Shown: in pieces, positions 1 to 9,101 of the stretch
How positions within the stretch are numbered: the stretch's first letter is position 1
Layout: every line of letters begins with the position of its first letter
From: JAWVFM01 sp963823245
Lineage (GTDB): Bacteria; Actinomycetota; Thermoleophilia; Solirubrobacterales; 70-9
NCBI GenBank assembly: GCA_963823245.1
Contig: CAWGKQ010000004.1
Coordinates: forward strand, 248,001 to 312,000
Direction of reading: 5' to 3'
Length of the DNA stretch: 64,000 nt
The notes under the pieces: generated by a model
Database searches by the model: none
Told to the model about the DNA's origin: nothing
The model's input: the letters and a program-made list of their open reading frames with translations, nothing else
Translations under genes and position numbers: made by a program

Positions 1-457
1 CGCCGTCGTGTTCCTGCTCGCGGCCGTCATCGGGGTCGGCATCGGCAACGTCGCGATCGCGCTGATGGTGCTCGGGGTACCCCCGATCCTCACCAACACA
101 TACGTCGCCGTCCGGCAGGTCGACCAGGACGCGGTGGAGGCGGCGCGTGGTATGGGAATGACCGAGCTGGGTGTGCTCATCCGGGTCGAGCTGCCGCTCG
201 CGGTGCCGACGATCATGAGCGGCGTCCGCACCTCGTCGATCAACATAATCGCGACGGCGACGATCGCGTCCTTCGTCGGCTACTCCGACCTCGGCGACTT
301 CATCACCCAGCAGAACGTCTACGGCACCGAAGGCGCGATCGCTGGTGCGATCTGCGTGGCGCTCCTCGCGTTGTTGGCCGAGGTGGCCCTCGCAGGAGTG
401 CAGTGGCTGCTCACGCCAAAGGGCCTGAGACTGCAGCGCGAGGCCGCGCGGGCATAG
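1..457 (+). CDS. Osmoprotectant (glycine betaine/choline) ABC transporter permease, 5' partial
   Basis: This is the C-terminal part of an inner-membrane permease of the OpuCB/ProW type, which moves quaternary-amine osmoprotectants inwards. The gene begins before the window. The visible 149 residues contain hydrophobic spans and the cytoplasmic loop typical of binding-protein-dependent permeases (EAARGMGMTELGVLIRVELP), which docks to the ATPase. The segment after it (TATIASFVGYSDLGDFI) is typical of the OpuCB subfamily. The stop lies 48 bp before the binding-protein gene, so the two are probably co-transcribed. The family call is firm. Which substrate is carried is inferred from the neighbour. 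Confidence 0.88.
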   Translation, partial: AVVFLLAAVIGVGIGNVAIALMVLGVPPILTNTYVAVRQVDQDAVEAARGMGMTELGVLIRVELPLAVPTIMSGVRTSSINIIATATIASFVGYSDLGDFITQQNVYGTEGAIAGAICVALLALLAEVALAGVQWLLTPKGLRLQREAARA

Positions 458-505
458 GATCAGCGGCGACCCATCGGTCGAGGTACACAGAGGGAAGGGG
501 CATCC

Positions 506-1492
506 TTGTTCGCACGCGCTACCAGGCTTCGTACCGTCGTCGCACTCGCCATCGCCGCAGCCGCCGCGCTGCTCGTGGCTGCCTGCGGCAGCAGCGACTC
601 CAACAACACCGCCGGGGGCAATCCCAGCGCGCCGAGCAGCCTGATCAAGACCGACCCGTCGAACGGGAACGTGACGCTGACGGTCGGCTCGAAGAACTTC
701 ACCGAGCAGTACCTGCTCGGCCAGATCTACGCCCAGGCGCTCGAGGCCGCCGGCTACAAGGTCAAGACGCAGCTCAACCTCGGCTCGGAGACGATCGCTC
801 TGAAGGCGCTTCAGGACGGCGAGATCTCGGGCTACCCGGAGTACACCTCGACGGCGCTCGAGTCGTTCTTCGGGGTCAAGCCGGAGGACGTTCCGACCAC
901 CGCGAACGCGGCGTACAAGCTGGCCAAGAAGGACCTCGAGAAGCAGGGCCAGACCGCCTTCCCGCCGGCCCCGTACTCGAGCGCGAACGCGCTCGGCACC
1001 CTGACCACGACTGCGAAGAAGCTCGGCGTCAAGACCATCTCCGACCTCAAGGGCAAGTCGCAGAACCTCACTTTCTACGGCTCGCCCGAGTGCCGGCAGC
1101 GGATCGACTGCCTGCTCGGCCTCGAGAAGGACTACGGGCTCAAGTTCAAGTCATTCACGCCCGTCGACATCGGCCTTCGATATCAGGTCCTCGACAAGGG
1201 CCAGGCGGATCTCTCGATCCTCTTCACGACCGACGCCCAGCTGGCCGACTCCGACAAATACACGGTCCTCACCGACGACAAGCACGTGCTGACGCCGGGC
1301 TATCCGATGTTCATCACGACGCCGAAGATCGTCCAGCAGGCCGGGCCGGACTTCGAGAAGACGATCACCGAGGTCCAGCAGCCCCTCGATCTGAAGACGA
1401 TCCAGGAGCTCAACGCCCGCGTCGACATCGACAAGCAGCAGCCGGCCCAGGTCGCTGGCCAGTACCTCAAGAGCGCCGGGTTCGTGAAGTAG
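506..1492 (+). CDS. Osmoprotectant ABC transporter substrate-binding lipoprotein (OpuCC/OsmF type)
   Basis: This is the extracytoplasmic binding protein of the transporter whose permease ends at 457. It has a hydrophobic signal segment (residues 8-26) followed by the lipobox LVAAC, so it should be lipidated at Cys27 and anchored outside the membrane. The mature part starts with a Ser/Asn/Gly-rich linker and then the family signature VGSKNFTEQYLLGQIYAQAL, characteristic of glycine betaine/choline/carnitine binding proteins. The 328-residue length is normal. The start is a TTG preceded by the purine-rich GGAAGGGG, chosen because it puts the signal peptide at the N-terminus. The exact ligand cannot be told from the sequence. 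Confidence 0.92.
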   Translation: MFARATRLRTVVALAIAAAAALLVAACGSSDSNNTAGGNPSAPSSLIKTDPSNGNVTLTVGSKNFTEQYLLGQIYAQALEAAGYKVKTQLNLGSETIALKALQDGEISGYPEYTSTALESFFGVKPEDVPTTANAAYKLAKKDLEKQGQTAFPPAPYSSANALGTLTTTAKKLGVKTISDLKGKSQNLTFYGSPECRQRIDCLLGLEKDYGLKFKSFTPVDIGLRYQVLDKGQADLSILFTTDAQLADSDKYTVLTDDKHVLTPGYPMFITTPKIVQQAGPDFEKTITEVQQPLDLKTIQELNARVDIDKQQPAQVAGQYLKSAGFVK

Positions 1493-1500
1493 CCGTGCCG

Positions 1501-2562
1501 ATGAAGCTCGGTCTCAACCTCGGCTACTGGGGCATCGGGCCCCGAGGCGAGGAGGCCGTCGAGATCGTGCGGGCCGTCGAGCGGCTCGGGTATGACTCGG
1601 TCTGGGCCGCTGAGTCCTACGGATCGGACGTCGTCAGCGTGCTCGCCTGGCTGGCGCCGCAGACCGACACGATCAAGCTCGGCGCGGCGATCATGCAGGT
1701 CCCGGCGCGCGCGCCGGCCGCGGCGGCGATGGCGGGCTGCACGATCGACGCGCTCTCGGACGGGCGCTTCATCTTCGGGTTCGGGCCCTCGGGCCCGCAG
1801 GTCTCGGAGGGCTGGTACGGCGTCGCCTATCCGAAGCCGTGGGGCCGCACTCGCGAGTACGTGGAGGTCGTCCGCAAGATCGTCGCCCGCGAGGGGCCGC
1901 TGGAGTACAAGGGCGAGCACTACCAGCTGCCGCTCGAGGATGGCACCGGACAGGGCAAGGCGCTGAAGCTCAACTTCCACCCGGTCCGCAACCAAATCCC
2001 GATCTTCCTCGGCGCGATCGGTCGCAAGTCGGTGGAGCTGGCGGCCGAGATCGCCGATGGGTGGATCCCGATCTTCTCCTCGGCCGACGCCTTCGAGTCG
2101 ACGTGGGGCGAGCACCTCGAGGCCGGCTTCGCGAAGGGCGGCCGCAGCCGCTCGGACCTGGAGGTCTCGCCGACCCTCTCGGTGGCGATCGACGGGGACC
2201 TCGACTCGGCGCGCGGCCTCGTGAAGATGAGCCTGCTCCTCTACCTCGGTGGCATGGGCTCGCGCAAGACGAACTTCTACGTCGACCTCACGCACCGCTT
2301 CGGGTTCGGCGAGGTTGCCGACGAGGTGCAACGCCTCTACCTCGACGGCAAGCGGGAGGAGGCCTACGCGGCGATCCCGGACGAGCTCGCGGACGCGACC
2401 TCGCTCGTGGGCCCGGAGTCGGAGGTGGCCGAGCGGGTGGAGCGCTACGCGGCCGTGGGCGTCGATCGCCTCATCGTCTCGCCGCTCCACCCCGATCCGG
2501 CCGAGCGGATGCACACGCTCGAGCGCTTGGCGGCGCTCGCCCAGCTCGGGGCCCCGGCATAA
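1501..2562 (+). CDS. LLM-class F420-dependent oxidoreductase
   Basis: This is a 353-residue luciferase-like (LLM) TIM-barrel protein. The N-terminus MKLGLNLGYWG, the motif VERLGYDSVWAAE (about residues 29-41), the GAAIMQVPARAP strand and the AEIADGWIPIF segment match actinobacterial F420-dependent oxidoreductases. These typically transfer hydride between reduced F420 and a small organic substrate. An in-frame GTG two codons upstream is an alternative start; ATG is preferred because it gives the usual N-terminal strand. The gene lies only 8 bp after the binding-protein stop but is probably functionally unrelated to transport. Substrate unknown. Confidence 0.9.
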   Translation: MKLGLNLGYWGIGPRGEEAVEIVRAVERLGYDSVWAAESYGSDVVSVLAWLAPQTDTIKLGAAIMQVPARAPAAAAMAGCTIDALSDGRFIFGFGPSGPQVSEGWYGVAYPKPWGRTREYVEVVRKIVAREGPLEYKGEHYQLPLEDGTGQGKALKLNFHPVRNQIPIFLGAIGRKSVELAAEIADGWIPIFSSADAFESTWGEHLEAGFAKGGRSRSDLEVSPTLSVAIDGDLDSARGLVKMSLLLYLGGMGSRKTNFYVDLTHRFGFGEVADEVQRLYLDGKREEAYAAIPDELADATSLVGPESEVAERVERYAAVGVDRLIVSPLHPDPAERMHTLERLAALAQLGAPA

Positions 2563-2592
2563 CACCGCCCCGCGCGCACTAGGCTCCGGCCG

Positions 2593-3051
2593 GTGACCGA
2601 CCGGCCCGACAGCCTCTCCGTCGACATGTTCCTCGCCGACCGCGCCGAGGCGATCAACGGGAAGCTCTACGTGATGGGTGGGGCGTGGGACCGCCTCCAG
2701 GTCCCCGAGCTGCCGGGGCCGCTGCCGGTGTCGATCTCGGTGGCCGTGGTCATCACGGTGCCGTGGAGCCTCACGAACCGCCGGTTCACGTTCTCGCTCG
2801 AGCTGGTCGACGTCGACAACGCCCCGCTGCAGCTCGGCGATGAGGCGGAGGGCGGGCTGTTCAGCATTCCGTTCGAGGTCGGCCGGCCGCCGGGCCTGCG
2901 GGAGGGGCGGCCGCAGAAGAACGTCCTCAGCGTGATGATCGGCCCCGGCCTCCAGTTCGAGAGGCCGGGCACCTACTCGTTCAGAGGCTTGATCGACGGC
3001 GAGGAGCTCAACCGGGCGACCTTCGATCTGGTCGACGCCGGACAGGTATAA
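2593..3051 (+). CDS. DUF6941-like hypothetical protein
   Basis: A 152-residue soluble protein with a GTG start. It carries the pattern MFLADRAEAINGKLYVMGGAWD, typical of a family of small all-beta proteins of unknown function that I recall as DUF6941, common in Actinobacteria and Proteobacteria. The remainder is predicted beta-rich (PVSISVAVVITVPWSLTNRR) and ends with GTYSFRGLIDGEELNRATF, consistent with a beta-sandwich. It has no signal peptide or membrane segment. It sits between an LLM oxidoreductase and a kinase gene that begins 9 bp downstream, so it may share the kinase transcript. The function is not known. Confidence 0.7.
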   Translation: MTDRPDSLSVDMFLADRAEAINGKLYVMGGAWDRLQVPELPGPLPVSISVAVVITVPWSLTNRRFTFSLELVDVDNAPLQLGDEAEGGLFSIPFEVGRPPGLREGRPQKNVLSVMIGPGLQFERPGTYSFRGLIDGEELNRATFDLVDAGQV

Positions 3052-3060
3052 GAGGGGCGA

Positions 3061-5153
3061 ATGCCGGAGCTTGAGCCAGGCACGATCTTCGCCGGGCATC
3101 GAATCGAGGGGGTTGCGGGACGGGGCGGCATGGGCGTCGTTTACCGCGCGACGCATCTGGCCCTCGACTACATCGTCGCCCTCAAGGTCATCTCGCCCGA
3201 GCTCGCGAGCGACGAGCGGTTTCGCGAGCGGTTCGTCCGGGAGTCGCGCGCTGCGGTCTCGATCCGCCACCCCAACGTCGTCCAGGTGCGCCACGCGGGC
3301 GAGGAGGACGGCCTCCTCTTCGTGACGATGGACCTGATCGACGGCGTCGACCTCGGCCGCCTGATCCGCAGCGATGGCGCTCTCGAGCCCACTCGGGCCG
3401 TCGCGATCGTCTCGCAGGTGGCGGCGGCCCTCGACGCCGCGCACGATCGCGGCCTCCTTCACCGCGACGTCAAGCCGGGCAACGTGCTGATCGAGCAGCG
3501 GACCGGAGGGGAGCACGCGTATCTCACGGACTTCGGGCTCACCAAGCGGATCGCCTCGAACACCGGCGTGACGGCGACTGGCGCCTTCGTCGGAACCATC
3601 GACTACGTCGCGCCTGAGCAGATCAAGGGCGGCACGCTCGATGCGCGCACCGACGAGTATGCGCTCGGGTGCGTGCTCTTCGAGACGGTCGTGGGCGACC
3701 CCCCCTTCGCCGACCGCGGGGAGCAGGTGGCGAAGCTCTACGCCCACCTGCAGGACGCCCCGCCGGCCCTCAGCGAGGCCGGCCCGCCGGGGACACCCGC
3801 CGCGCTCGATGCCGTCGTCGCCAGGGCGCTCGAGAAGGACCCGGAGCGCAGGTTCCAGACCGCCGGCGCGCTGGCCGAGGCGGCGATGACCGTGATGTCG
3901 GCGCCCGCCGCGACCGTCGAGGCCGCGGCGCCGGCGATGACGGCCGAGTCCGCTCCCCCCGTTGAGGAGGAGGAAGAGGAGGCGCCACCCTCCGCGGAGG
4001 AGGGGCCTCCGTCTCCGGAGGAGGAGCCCACCAGGCGCCCGCGGCGGAGCCACCGGATGACCGCCGTGCTCCGGACCTATCGACGAAGGCGATACCGCCT
4101 CCGAAGAAGCCGTCGCGCGGGCTCGCCTGGGTGCGGAGAGGAGTCGCCGCCGCGGTGGTGCTCGCCATCGCGGGTGGCATCTACGCCCTCGCCTCGAAGG
4201 GTGGGTCCGGAGGGTCCAGCGACTCGACAACGAGCACCGGCGGCAAGAACAGCGGGAACCCGAACCCCAAGTCCGGCCAGAACGTCCTGGGTCCGCCGAT
4301 CAAGGTCAAGGGGATGCCGATCGGAATCGGAGTCGGACAGCAGGGCGTCTACACCTCGCTTCGGGAGGCCGACCAGGTCGCGAAGATCGACCCCAAGAGC
4401 GGCAAGGTGCTCGGATACGCCGATGTCGGCGACATGCCGAACGGCCTGGCGGCCAAGCTCGGGCGGGTCTGGGTCACCAACGCCGGGGACGGCACGGTCT
4501 CGCCCGTCAACCCCAACACGCTCAAGACCGACGCGCCCGTCAAGGTCGGGAGCGACCCCCGCGCCGTCGGCTTCGCCGCCGGCAGCCTCTGGGTGACCAA
4601 CACGGGCTCGAACACCGTCTCGCGGATCACTCCACCCAACGGTGTCGTGGCGACGGTCACGGTCGGCGCCGGCCCCCGGGGCGTCGCGGCCGGTGAGGGC
4701 GGCGTCTGGATCTCGAACGGCGACGACGACTCCGTCTCGGTCATTGACCCGAAGACGAACACGGTCAGCGACACCATCCAGCTCCCGCCGGGCTCCGACC
4801 CCAAGGGCAGCGCCATCTCCGCGGGCCGCGTGTGGGTTGCCGACGAGGGCACGGGCATGGTCTCCGTGATCAACATCTCGAGTCACACCCTCGAGGCGCC
4901 GGTCAAGGTCGGCAAGGAGCCACGTGATGTCGCGGTCGGCGGCGGCGACCTCTTCGTCTCCAACGGAGGGAGCGGAACCGTCACGCGGATCACGCCGGCG
5001 AGCAACGGGACCGGGGGCAAGACGATCAGGCAGACGCTGCACCTGCCTTCGGGCTCCTCGCCCGAGAACGCCTCGACCGGCTACGGGCAGATCTGGGTGG
5101 CCGACGGCGGCAACAACACCGTCGTCCCCCTGACGACGGTCTCGAAGAAGTAG
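3061..5153 (+). CDS. Membrane Ser/Thr protein kinase with extracellular beta-propeller (one apparent frameshift)
   Basis: The cytoplasmic kinase domain (about residues 10-280) has the glycine loop GRGGMG (20-25), catalytic Lys42, HRDVKPGN (about 136), DFG (about 157) and the APE-like APEQ. An acidic, Pro/Glu-rich juxtamembrane linker follows. At about 4020-4045 the reading frame changes by one base. The new frame continues naturally (PPPKKPSRGLAWVRRG), then a single membrane helix (VAAAVVLAIAGGIYAL, from 4143), a Ser/Gly linker, and six repeats of about 44 residues with VWVTNAGDGTVS, LWVTNTGSNTVS and VWISNGDDDSVS, i.e. a YVTN/NHL-type propeller outside the cell. This layout matches receptor kinases such as mycobacterial PknD. 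The frameshift is most likely a sequence error. The gene is convergent, 4 bp from an FHA regulator that is a plausible phospho-target. Confidence 0.88.
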
Positions 5154-5157
5154 CGGG

Positions 5158-5844
5158 CTAGAGGTCGCGCTCGGCCACGAGGCCGCTCTGAAGCGCTCGC
5201 TCCACGAGGGCGACGCGCTTCTGGTTCTGCGGAAGGTCTGAGACCCCGAACTTCTCGAACAGGGCGCGCAGGTGCGTCTTCACGGCCTCCACGCTGAGGT
5301 GGAGCTCGTCGGCGATCGCCTGGTTGGTCGCGGGCGTCGCGAACGCGGCGCCGTCCTTGAACGGGCGGCAGAGCCCGACGAGCACCCGCTTCTGGGCCGG
5401 CGAGACACCGGCCGCGTCGAGTGCGTCCGCCGACATCACGGTCGAGTCGGCGGCGCCCGACTCGGCGGGCGACCGGTAGAGCATCAGCGTCCGGCCGAGC
5501 CGGATCATGTCCCCGTCGCGCAGGCGCTTGCGGCCGCGGACGCGCTCGCCGTTGACGTAGGAGCCGTTGGTCGAGAGGCCGTCGTCGACGAGGGTGCACT
5601 CGGCCCCCACGACTTCGACCTGCGCGTGCAGCGCCGACACCTCGCCGTCCCAGGCGACGTGGACAGCGGCCGACGGGCTGCGCCCGATCCACAGCTCGCT
5701 TGCCCCGTCGCCGAGCGGCGTTATGAGCTGACCTCCTTCGGCGTCCCGGTGGACGAGAAACGGGCGGCCCTCGCGCTCCGCCTCGATCTGCGCCTTCAGC
5801 TCGACTGCGGTTTCCGCCTTCGGCCCCCTGGGTGGGTCGCTCAT
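5158..5844 (-). CDS. FHA-domain regulator with C-terminal HTH
   Basis: A 228-residue cytoplasmic protein. Residues about 30-130 form an FHA phosphothreonine-binding domain: the core is LWIGRSPSAAVHV, then VSALHAQVEV, the signature LSTNGSYVNGERV and LRDGDMIRLG. The C-terminal part (about 150-225) contains ATNQAIADELHLSVEAVKTHLRALFEKFGV, with the helix-turn-helix of LuxR/sigma-4-like regulators. The combination suggests a transcription factor that reads kinase phosphorylation, and it lies tail to tail with the Ser/Thr kinase gene. It is divergent from pntAA with only 35 bp between the starts. The link to the kinase is inference from adjacency. Confidence 0.88.
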   Translation of the reverse strand: MSDPPRGPKAETAVELKAQIEAEREGRPFLVHRDAEGGQLITPLGDGASELWIGRSPSAAVHVAWDGEVSALHAQVEVVGAECTLVDDGLSTNGSYVNGERVRGRKRLRDGDMIRLGRTLMLYRSPAESGAADSTVMSADALDAAGVSPAQKRVLVGLCRPFKDGAAFATPATNQAIADELHLSVEAVKTHLRALFEKFGVSDLPQNQKRVALVERALQSGLVAERDL

Positions 5845-5879
5845 ACCTGTAGCTAACCGGATAGGTTCCCGATCCGCAT

Positions 5880-7013
5880 ATGAGGGTGGGTGTCCCCAAA
5901 GAGACGGCCGAGGGGGAGCGCCGTGTGGCGCTGATCGCCGACACGGTCGCGTCGCTCTCCAAGAAGGAGATCGACGTCTCGGTCGAGAGCGGCGCCGGCG
6001 ACGGCGCCGGTCAGACCGACTCCGCCTACGCGGACGCCGGCGCGAGCGTTGGCGCGGCCGACGACGCGTGGAACGCAGAGGTCGTCGTGAAGGTCGCGGT
6101 GCCGACGCCGGAGGAGATCGGCCGTCTCGGCTCGGGCCAGGTCCTCATCGGCCACCTCGCCCCGCTCACGTCGGGGGAGACCAACAAGGCGCTAGCGGAG
6201 TCCGGAGCGACGAGCTTCGCGATGGAGGCGATCCCGCGGATCACCCGCGCCCAGTCGATGGACGCGCTCTCCTCGCAGGCGAACGTGGCCGGCTACGCCG
6301 CTGCCCTGCTCGCGGCTCGCGAGTGCGGCAAGTTCTTCCCGATGATGACGACGGCCGCCGGCACGGTCGCTCCGGCGAAGGTGCTCGTGCTCGGCGCCGG
6401 GGTCGCCGGCCTGCAGGCGATCGCCACGGCGAAGCGCCTCGGCGCCGTCGTCACCGGCTTCGACATCCGCCGGGCGGCGTGGGAGCAGATAGCGAGCCTC
6501 GGCGGCCGCCCGCTCGAGCTCGACTTCATCCCCGACGCCGAGGCCGAGGGCGGCTACGCGCGCCCCCTCACCGACGAGGAGAACGAGCAGGTGCGCGAGG
6601 CCCTGGCCGAGAACGCCAAGCGGCAGGACGTGATCATCACCACGGCCCAGATCCCGGGACGCCCGGCCCCCACCCTGATCACCGCCGAGGCGGCTCGCGG
6701 GATGCGCCCCGGCTCGGTGATCATCGACCTCGCCGCCGAGTCCGGCGGCAACTGCGAGCTGACGAAGGCCGGCGAGACGGTGGTCGACGGCCCCGTGAAG
6801 GTGATCGGGCCGCGCAACCTGGTCAGCGAGATGGCCACCGACGCCTCCCAGCTCTACTCCAAGAACATCGAGAACCTGCTCGACCTGCTGGTCGACGAGG
6901 AGGGCAAGCTGAAGCTCGACTTCGACGACGAGGTCATCGCCGGCGCTTGCATCACGCACGAGGGCGAGATCCGCAACGAGCGGGCGAGGGAAGTCGCAGG
7001 GGTCTCGTCATGA
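5880..7013 (+). CDS. pntAA: NAD(P) transhydrogenase subunit alpha part 1 (NAD(H)-binding)
   Basis: This is the soluble dI component of proton-translocating transhydrogenase, which binds NAD(H) and exchanges hydride with NADP(H). The 377-residue protein starts MRVGVPKETAEGERRVALI, the family N-terminus shared with alanine dehydrogenase. It has the Rossmann fingerprint VLVLGAGVAGLQAI (about 170-183) and the RQDVIITTAQIPGRPAP segment of the family. Its stop overlaps the pntAB start (ATGA), so the three pnt genes are translationally coupled. The three-gene split (AA, AB, B) is common in actinobacteria and alphaproteobacteria. Role: NADPH supply from NADH driven by the proton gradient. Confidence 0.95.
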   Translation: MRVGVPKETAEGERRVALIADTVASLSKKEIDVSVESGAGDGAGQTDSAYADAGASVGAADDAWNAEVVVKVAVPTPEEIGRLGSGQVLIGHLAPLTSGETNKALAESGATSFAMEAIPRITRAQSMDALSSQANVAGYAAALLAARECGKFFPMMTTAAGTVAPAKVLVLGAGVAGLQAIATAKRLGAVVTGFDIRRAAWEQIASLGGRPLELDFIPDAEAEGGYARPLTDEENEQVREALAENAKRQDVIITTAQIPGRPAPTLITAEAARGMRPGSVIIDLAAESGGNCELTKAGETVVDGPVKVIGPRNLVSEMATDASQLYSKNIENLLDLLVDEEGKLKLDFDDEVIAGACITHEGEIRNERAREVAGVSS

Positions 7014-7330
7014 CGCTCATCACCGAGATCACGATCTTCGTCCTCGCGGCGTTCGTCGGCTTCGAGGTGATCTCGAAGGTCCCGACGACGCTGCACACGC
7101 CGCTGATGTCGCAGACGAACGCGATCCACGGGATCGTGGTGCTCGGCGGGCTGATCGTCGTCGGCCTCTCCGACAACATCGTCAACGAGATCATCGGCAC
7201 GATCGCGATCGCGTTCGGGACGATCAACGTCGTCGGCGGCTTCATGGTCACCGACCGGATGCTGGGGATGTTCGTTCGGAAGCCGAAGCCTCCGGCCGAG
7301 GACGACGCGAAGCCCGAGAAGCCCGAGTGA
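7010..7330 (+). CDS. pntAB: NAD(P) transhydrogenase subunit alpha part 2 (membrane)
   Basis: A 106-residue membrane subunit forming part of the proton channel (dII). It has three or four hydrophobic segments, including TEITIFVLAAFVGFEVI and the conserved TPLMSQTNAIHGIVVLGG loop/helix diagnostic for PntAB, then IIGTIAIAFGTINVVGGFMV before a charged Pro/Lys/Glu tail. The start overlaps the pntAA stop and the gene overlaps pntB by four bases (GTGA), so all three are one operon. Confidence 0.95.
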   Translation: MTLITEITIFVLAAFVGFEVISKVPTTLHTPLMSQTNAIHGIVVLGGLIVVGLSDNIVNEIIGTIAIAFGTINVVGGFMVTDRMLGMFVRKPKPPAEDDAKPEKPE

Positions 7331-8745
7331 CCCCGCTCGCCGTCCTCGACCCGACGGGCGCCGGCGCCCAGGCCCTCTACATCGTCGCCTTCTCGATGTT
7401 CATCTTCGGCGTGCGGCAGGGCACGCATCCGAAGACCGCCCGGCGCGGGAACCTCATCGCCGCCGGCGGGATGGTCGTCGCCGTCGTCACCACCCTGCTC
7501 CTCGACGGCATCGGCAACTGGGGCCTGATCGCGATCGGGATCGCCATCGGAGCAGCGGTCGGTGTCGTCGCATCGAACCGGGTGCAGATGACGGCGATGC
7601 CGCAGATGGTCGCGCTGTACAACGGCGTCGGCGGCGGGGCCGTCGCCCTGATCGCCTGGTCGGAGTTCCGCGTCGACCTCGCGGCGGGCGGCTCGATCCC
7701 TCTCGACACGTTCGTCCCGACCCTGTTCTCGATGGTGATCGGGTCGATCTCGTTCTGGGGCTCGCTGATCGCGTTCGGGAAGCTCCAGGGCATCGTCTCG
7801 GGCCAGCCCGTGAAGGTGCCCGGCCAGCAGGTCATCAACGCTCTTCTGCTGATCGGGATCGTCGCCGCGTGCATCGTCCTCGGCATCGACCACGACTCGG
7901 GCCCGTCGCAGGCGCTGTTCGTCGCCGTCCTGGTCGCCGCTGCCGTGCTCGGCCTTCTGTTCGTCCTGCCGATCGGCGGGGCCGACATGCCCGTGGTGAT
8001 CTCGCTCCTGAACGCGTTCACAGGCCTCTCGGCGGCCGCGGCCGGGATCGCGCTCGACAACGTTGCGCTGATCGTCGCCGGCACGCTCGTCGGCTCCTCG
8101 GGAACGATCCTCACCCTCGAGATGGCCAAGGCGATGAACCGGTCGGTCGCCAACATCTTCTTCTCGGGCTTCGGGGCGTTGCCCGAGGGGGCCGCCGCCG
8201 CGGGCGAGGAGCGGCCCGTGACCTCGATCGGCGCTCAGGACGCGGCCATCAAGCTGGCCTACGCCGACTCCGTCGTGATCGTCCCCGGCTACGGGATGGC
8301 CGTCGCCCAGGCGCAGCACGCCGTGAAGGAGATGGCGAACGAGCTCGAGGCCCGCGGCGTCGACGTCGAGTACGCGATCCACCCTGTGGCCGGCCGCATG
8401 CCGGGCCACATGAACGTGCTGCTCGCCGAGGCGGACGTGCCCTACGAGAAGCTGCGCGAGATGGACGACATCAACCCCGAGATGCCGCAGACCGACGTCG
8501 CCGTGGTGATCGGAGCCAACGACGTCACCAACCCGGCGGCCAAGGACGACCCGGGCAGCCCGATCGCGGGGATGCCGATCATCGAGGTCAACGAGGCCAA
8601 GGAGGTGATCGTGATCAAGCGCAGCCTGAGCCCCGGCTTCGCCGGCATCGACAACGACCTCTTCTACCGGCCGAACACCTCCATGCTGTTCTCCGACGCG
8701 AAGCAGGCTGCCGCCGACATCGCGTCCGAGATTCGCGAGCTCTAG
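7327..8745 (+). CDS. pntB: NAD(P) transhydrogenase subunit beta
   Basis: A 472-residue integral membrane protein with a C-terminal NADP(H)-binding domain (dIII). The N-terminal half has multiple membrane helices (YIVAFSMFIFGVRQG, MPQMVALYNGVGGGAVALI). The C-terminal half has VVIVPGYGMAVAQAQHAV, the NADP-binding loop GYGMAVA, and the conserved GANDVTNPAAKDDPGSPI and VIVIKRSLSPGFAGIDN segments. GTG start inside the pntAB stop. The stop overlaps the stop of the convergent LapA-like gene by a few bases, leaving no room for a separate terminator. Confidence 0.95.
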   Translation: MTPLAVLDPTGAGAQALYIVAFSMFIFGVRQGTHPKTARRGNLIAAGGMVVAVVTTLLLDGIGNWGLIAIGIAIGAAVGVVASNRVQMTAMPQMVALYNGVGGGAVALIAWSEFRVDLAAGGSIPLDTFVPTLFSMVIGSISFWGSLIAFGKLQGIVSGQPVKVPGQQVINALLLIGIVAACIVLGIDHDSGPSQALFVAVLVAAAVLGLLFVLPIGGADMPVVISLLNAFTGLSAAAAGIALDNVALIVAGTLVGSSGTILTLEMAKAMNRSVANIFFSGFGALPEGAAAAGEERPVTSIGAQDAAIKLAYADSVVIVPGYGMAVAQAQHAVKEMANELEARGVDVEYAIHPVAGRMPGHMNVLLAEADVPYEKLREMDDINPEMPQTDVAVVIGANDVTNPAAKDDPGSPIAGMPIIEVNEAKEVIVIKRSLSPGFAGIDNDLFYRPNTSMLFSDAKQAAADIASEIREL

Positions 8746-9026
8746 GAGCTCGGAGGGCCTTCCTTCCCGGGCTGGTCGGACCGGCGCCCGCGACGCACCA
8801 CCGGCAGCAGCCAGCCCACCAGCGCGCCGAGCCCCGCCGCGATCAGCAGGGCGAAGATGAGCGGCGTCTTCGTCGTCCCGAAGAGGAAGTTCACCTCCAC
8901 GGTCTGGAAGTTGAGCGCGACGAAGATCAGGAGCAGCACGATGGCGGTGCCGATGACCCAGGTCTTCCAGCTCGTGCCCCGCCGGCCGAGCTCGGGAAGC
9001 GGTTGGCCTGGGCGGTGTCCCTCCAT
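8742..9026 (-). CDS. LapA-domain (DUF1049) small membrane protein
   Basis: A 94-residue protein with two hydrophobic helices: WVIGTAIVLLLIFVALNFQTVEVNF, with the NFQTVEVNFLFG motif of the LapA/DUF1049 family, and PLIFALLIAAGLGALVGWLLP. A basic cytoplasmic tail (VRRGRRSDQPGKEG) follows. In E. coli the LapA relative takes part in regulation of lipopolysaccharide synthesis. Its role in actinobacteria is unknown. The start MEGHRPG was chosen because it gives the usual short hydrophilic N-terminus; the open frame runs further upstream but that part is antisense to the PAS gene. Convergent with pntB. Confidence 0.75.
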   Translation of the reverse strand: MEGHRPGQPLPELGRRGTSWKTWVIGTAIVLLLIFVALNFQTVEVNFLFGTTKTPLIFALLIAAGLGALVGWLLPVVRRGRRSDQPGKEGPPSS

Positions 9027-9101
9027 CGCCCCCGACTCTAGTGCAGCGCCTGCAGGCGCTTCGCGTGCATCACGGTCTTCGCCGCTTCGACAATCGCTTC
9101 G

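Noticed and set aside
2580..2606. GGCCGGT/ACCGGCC-like dyad at the DUF6941 gene start as an operator
   Set aside because: It overlaps the start codon, consists only of GC-rich bases common here and is not repeated elsewhere. Probably chance.
4020..4131. Two separate genes: a soluble kinase and a membrane propeller protein starting at GTG 4131
   Set aside because: The propeller frame extends upstream as a sensible juxtamembrane segment (PPPKKPSRGLAWVRR), and kinase-TM-propeller is a known receptor layout, so one gene with an indel is preferred.
1300..4230. Very long minus-strand open frame (976 codons) across the LLM, DUF6941 and kinase genes
   Set aside because: Arg/His/Gly/Pro-rich product with no motif, antisense to three genes with clear families. 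A typical by-product of high GC content. The same holds for minus-strand frames at 52767-54782 and 45993-46859.
9041..9075. GCGCCTGCAGGCGC palindrome considered as a fourth copy of the double-hairpin repeat
   Set aside because: It lacks the TTACACGCT joint and the second hairpin. Likely a chance GC palindrome before the PAS gene.
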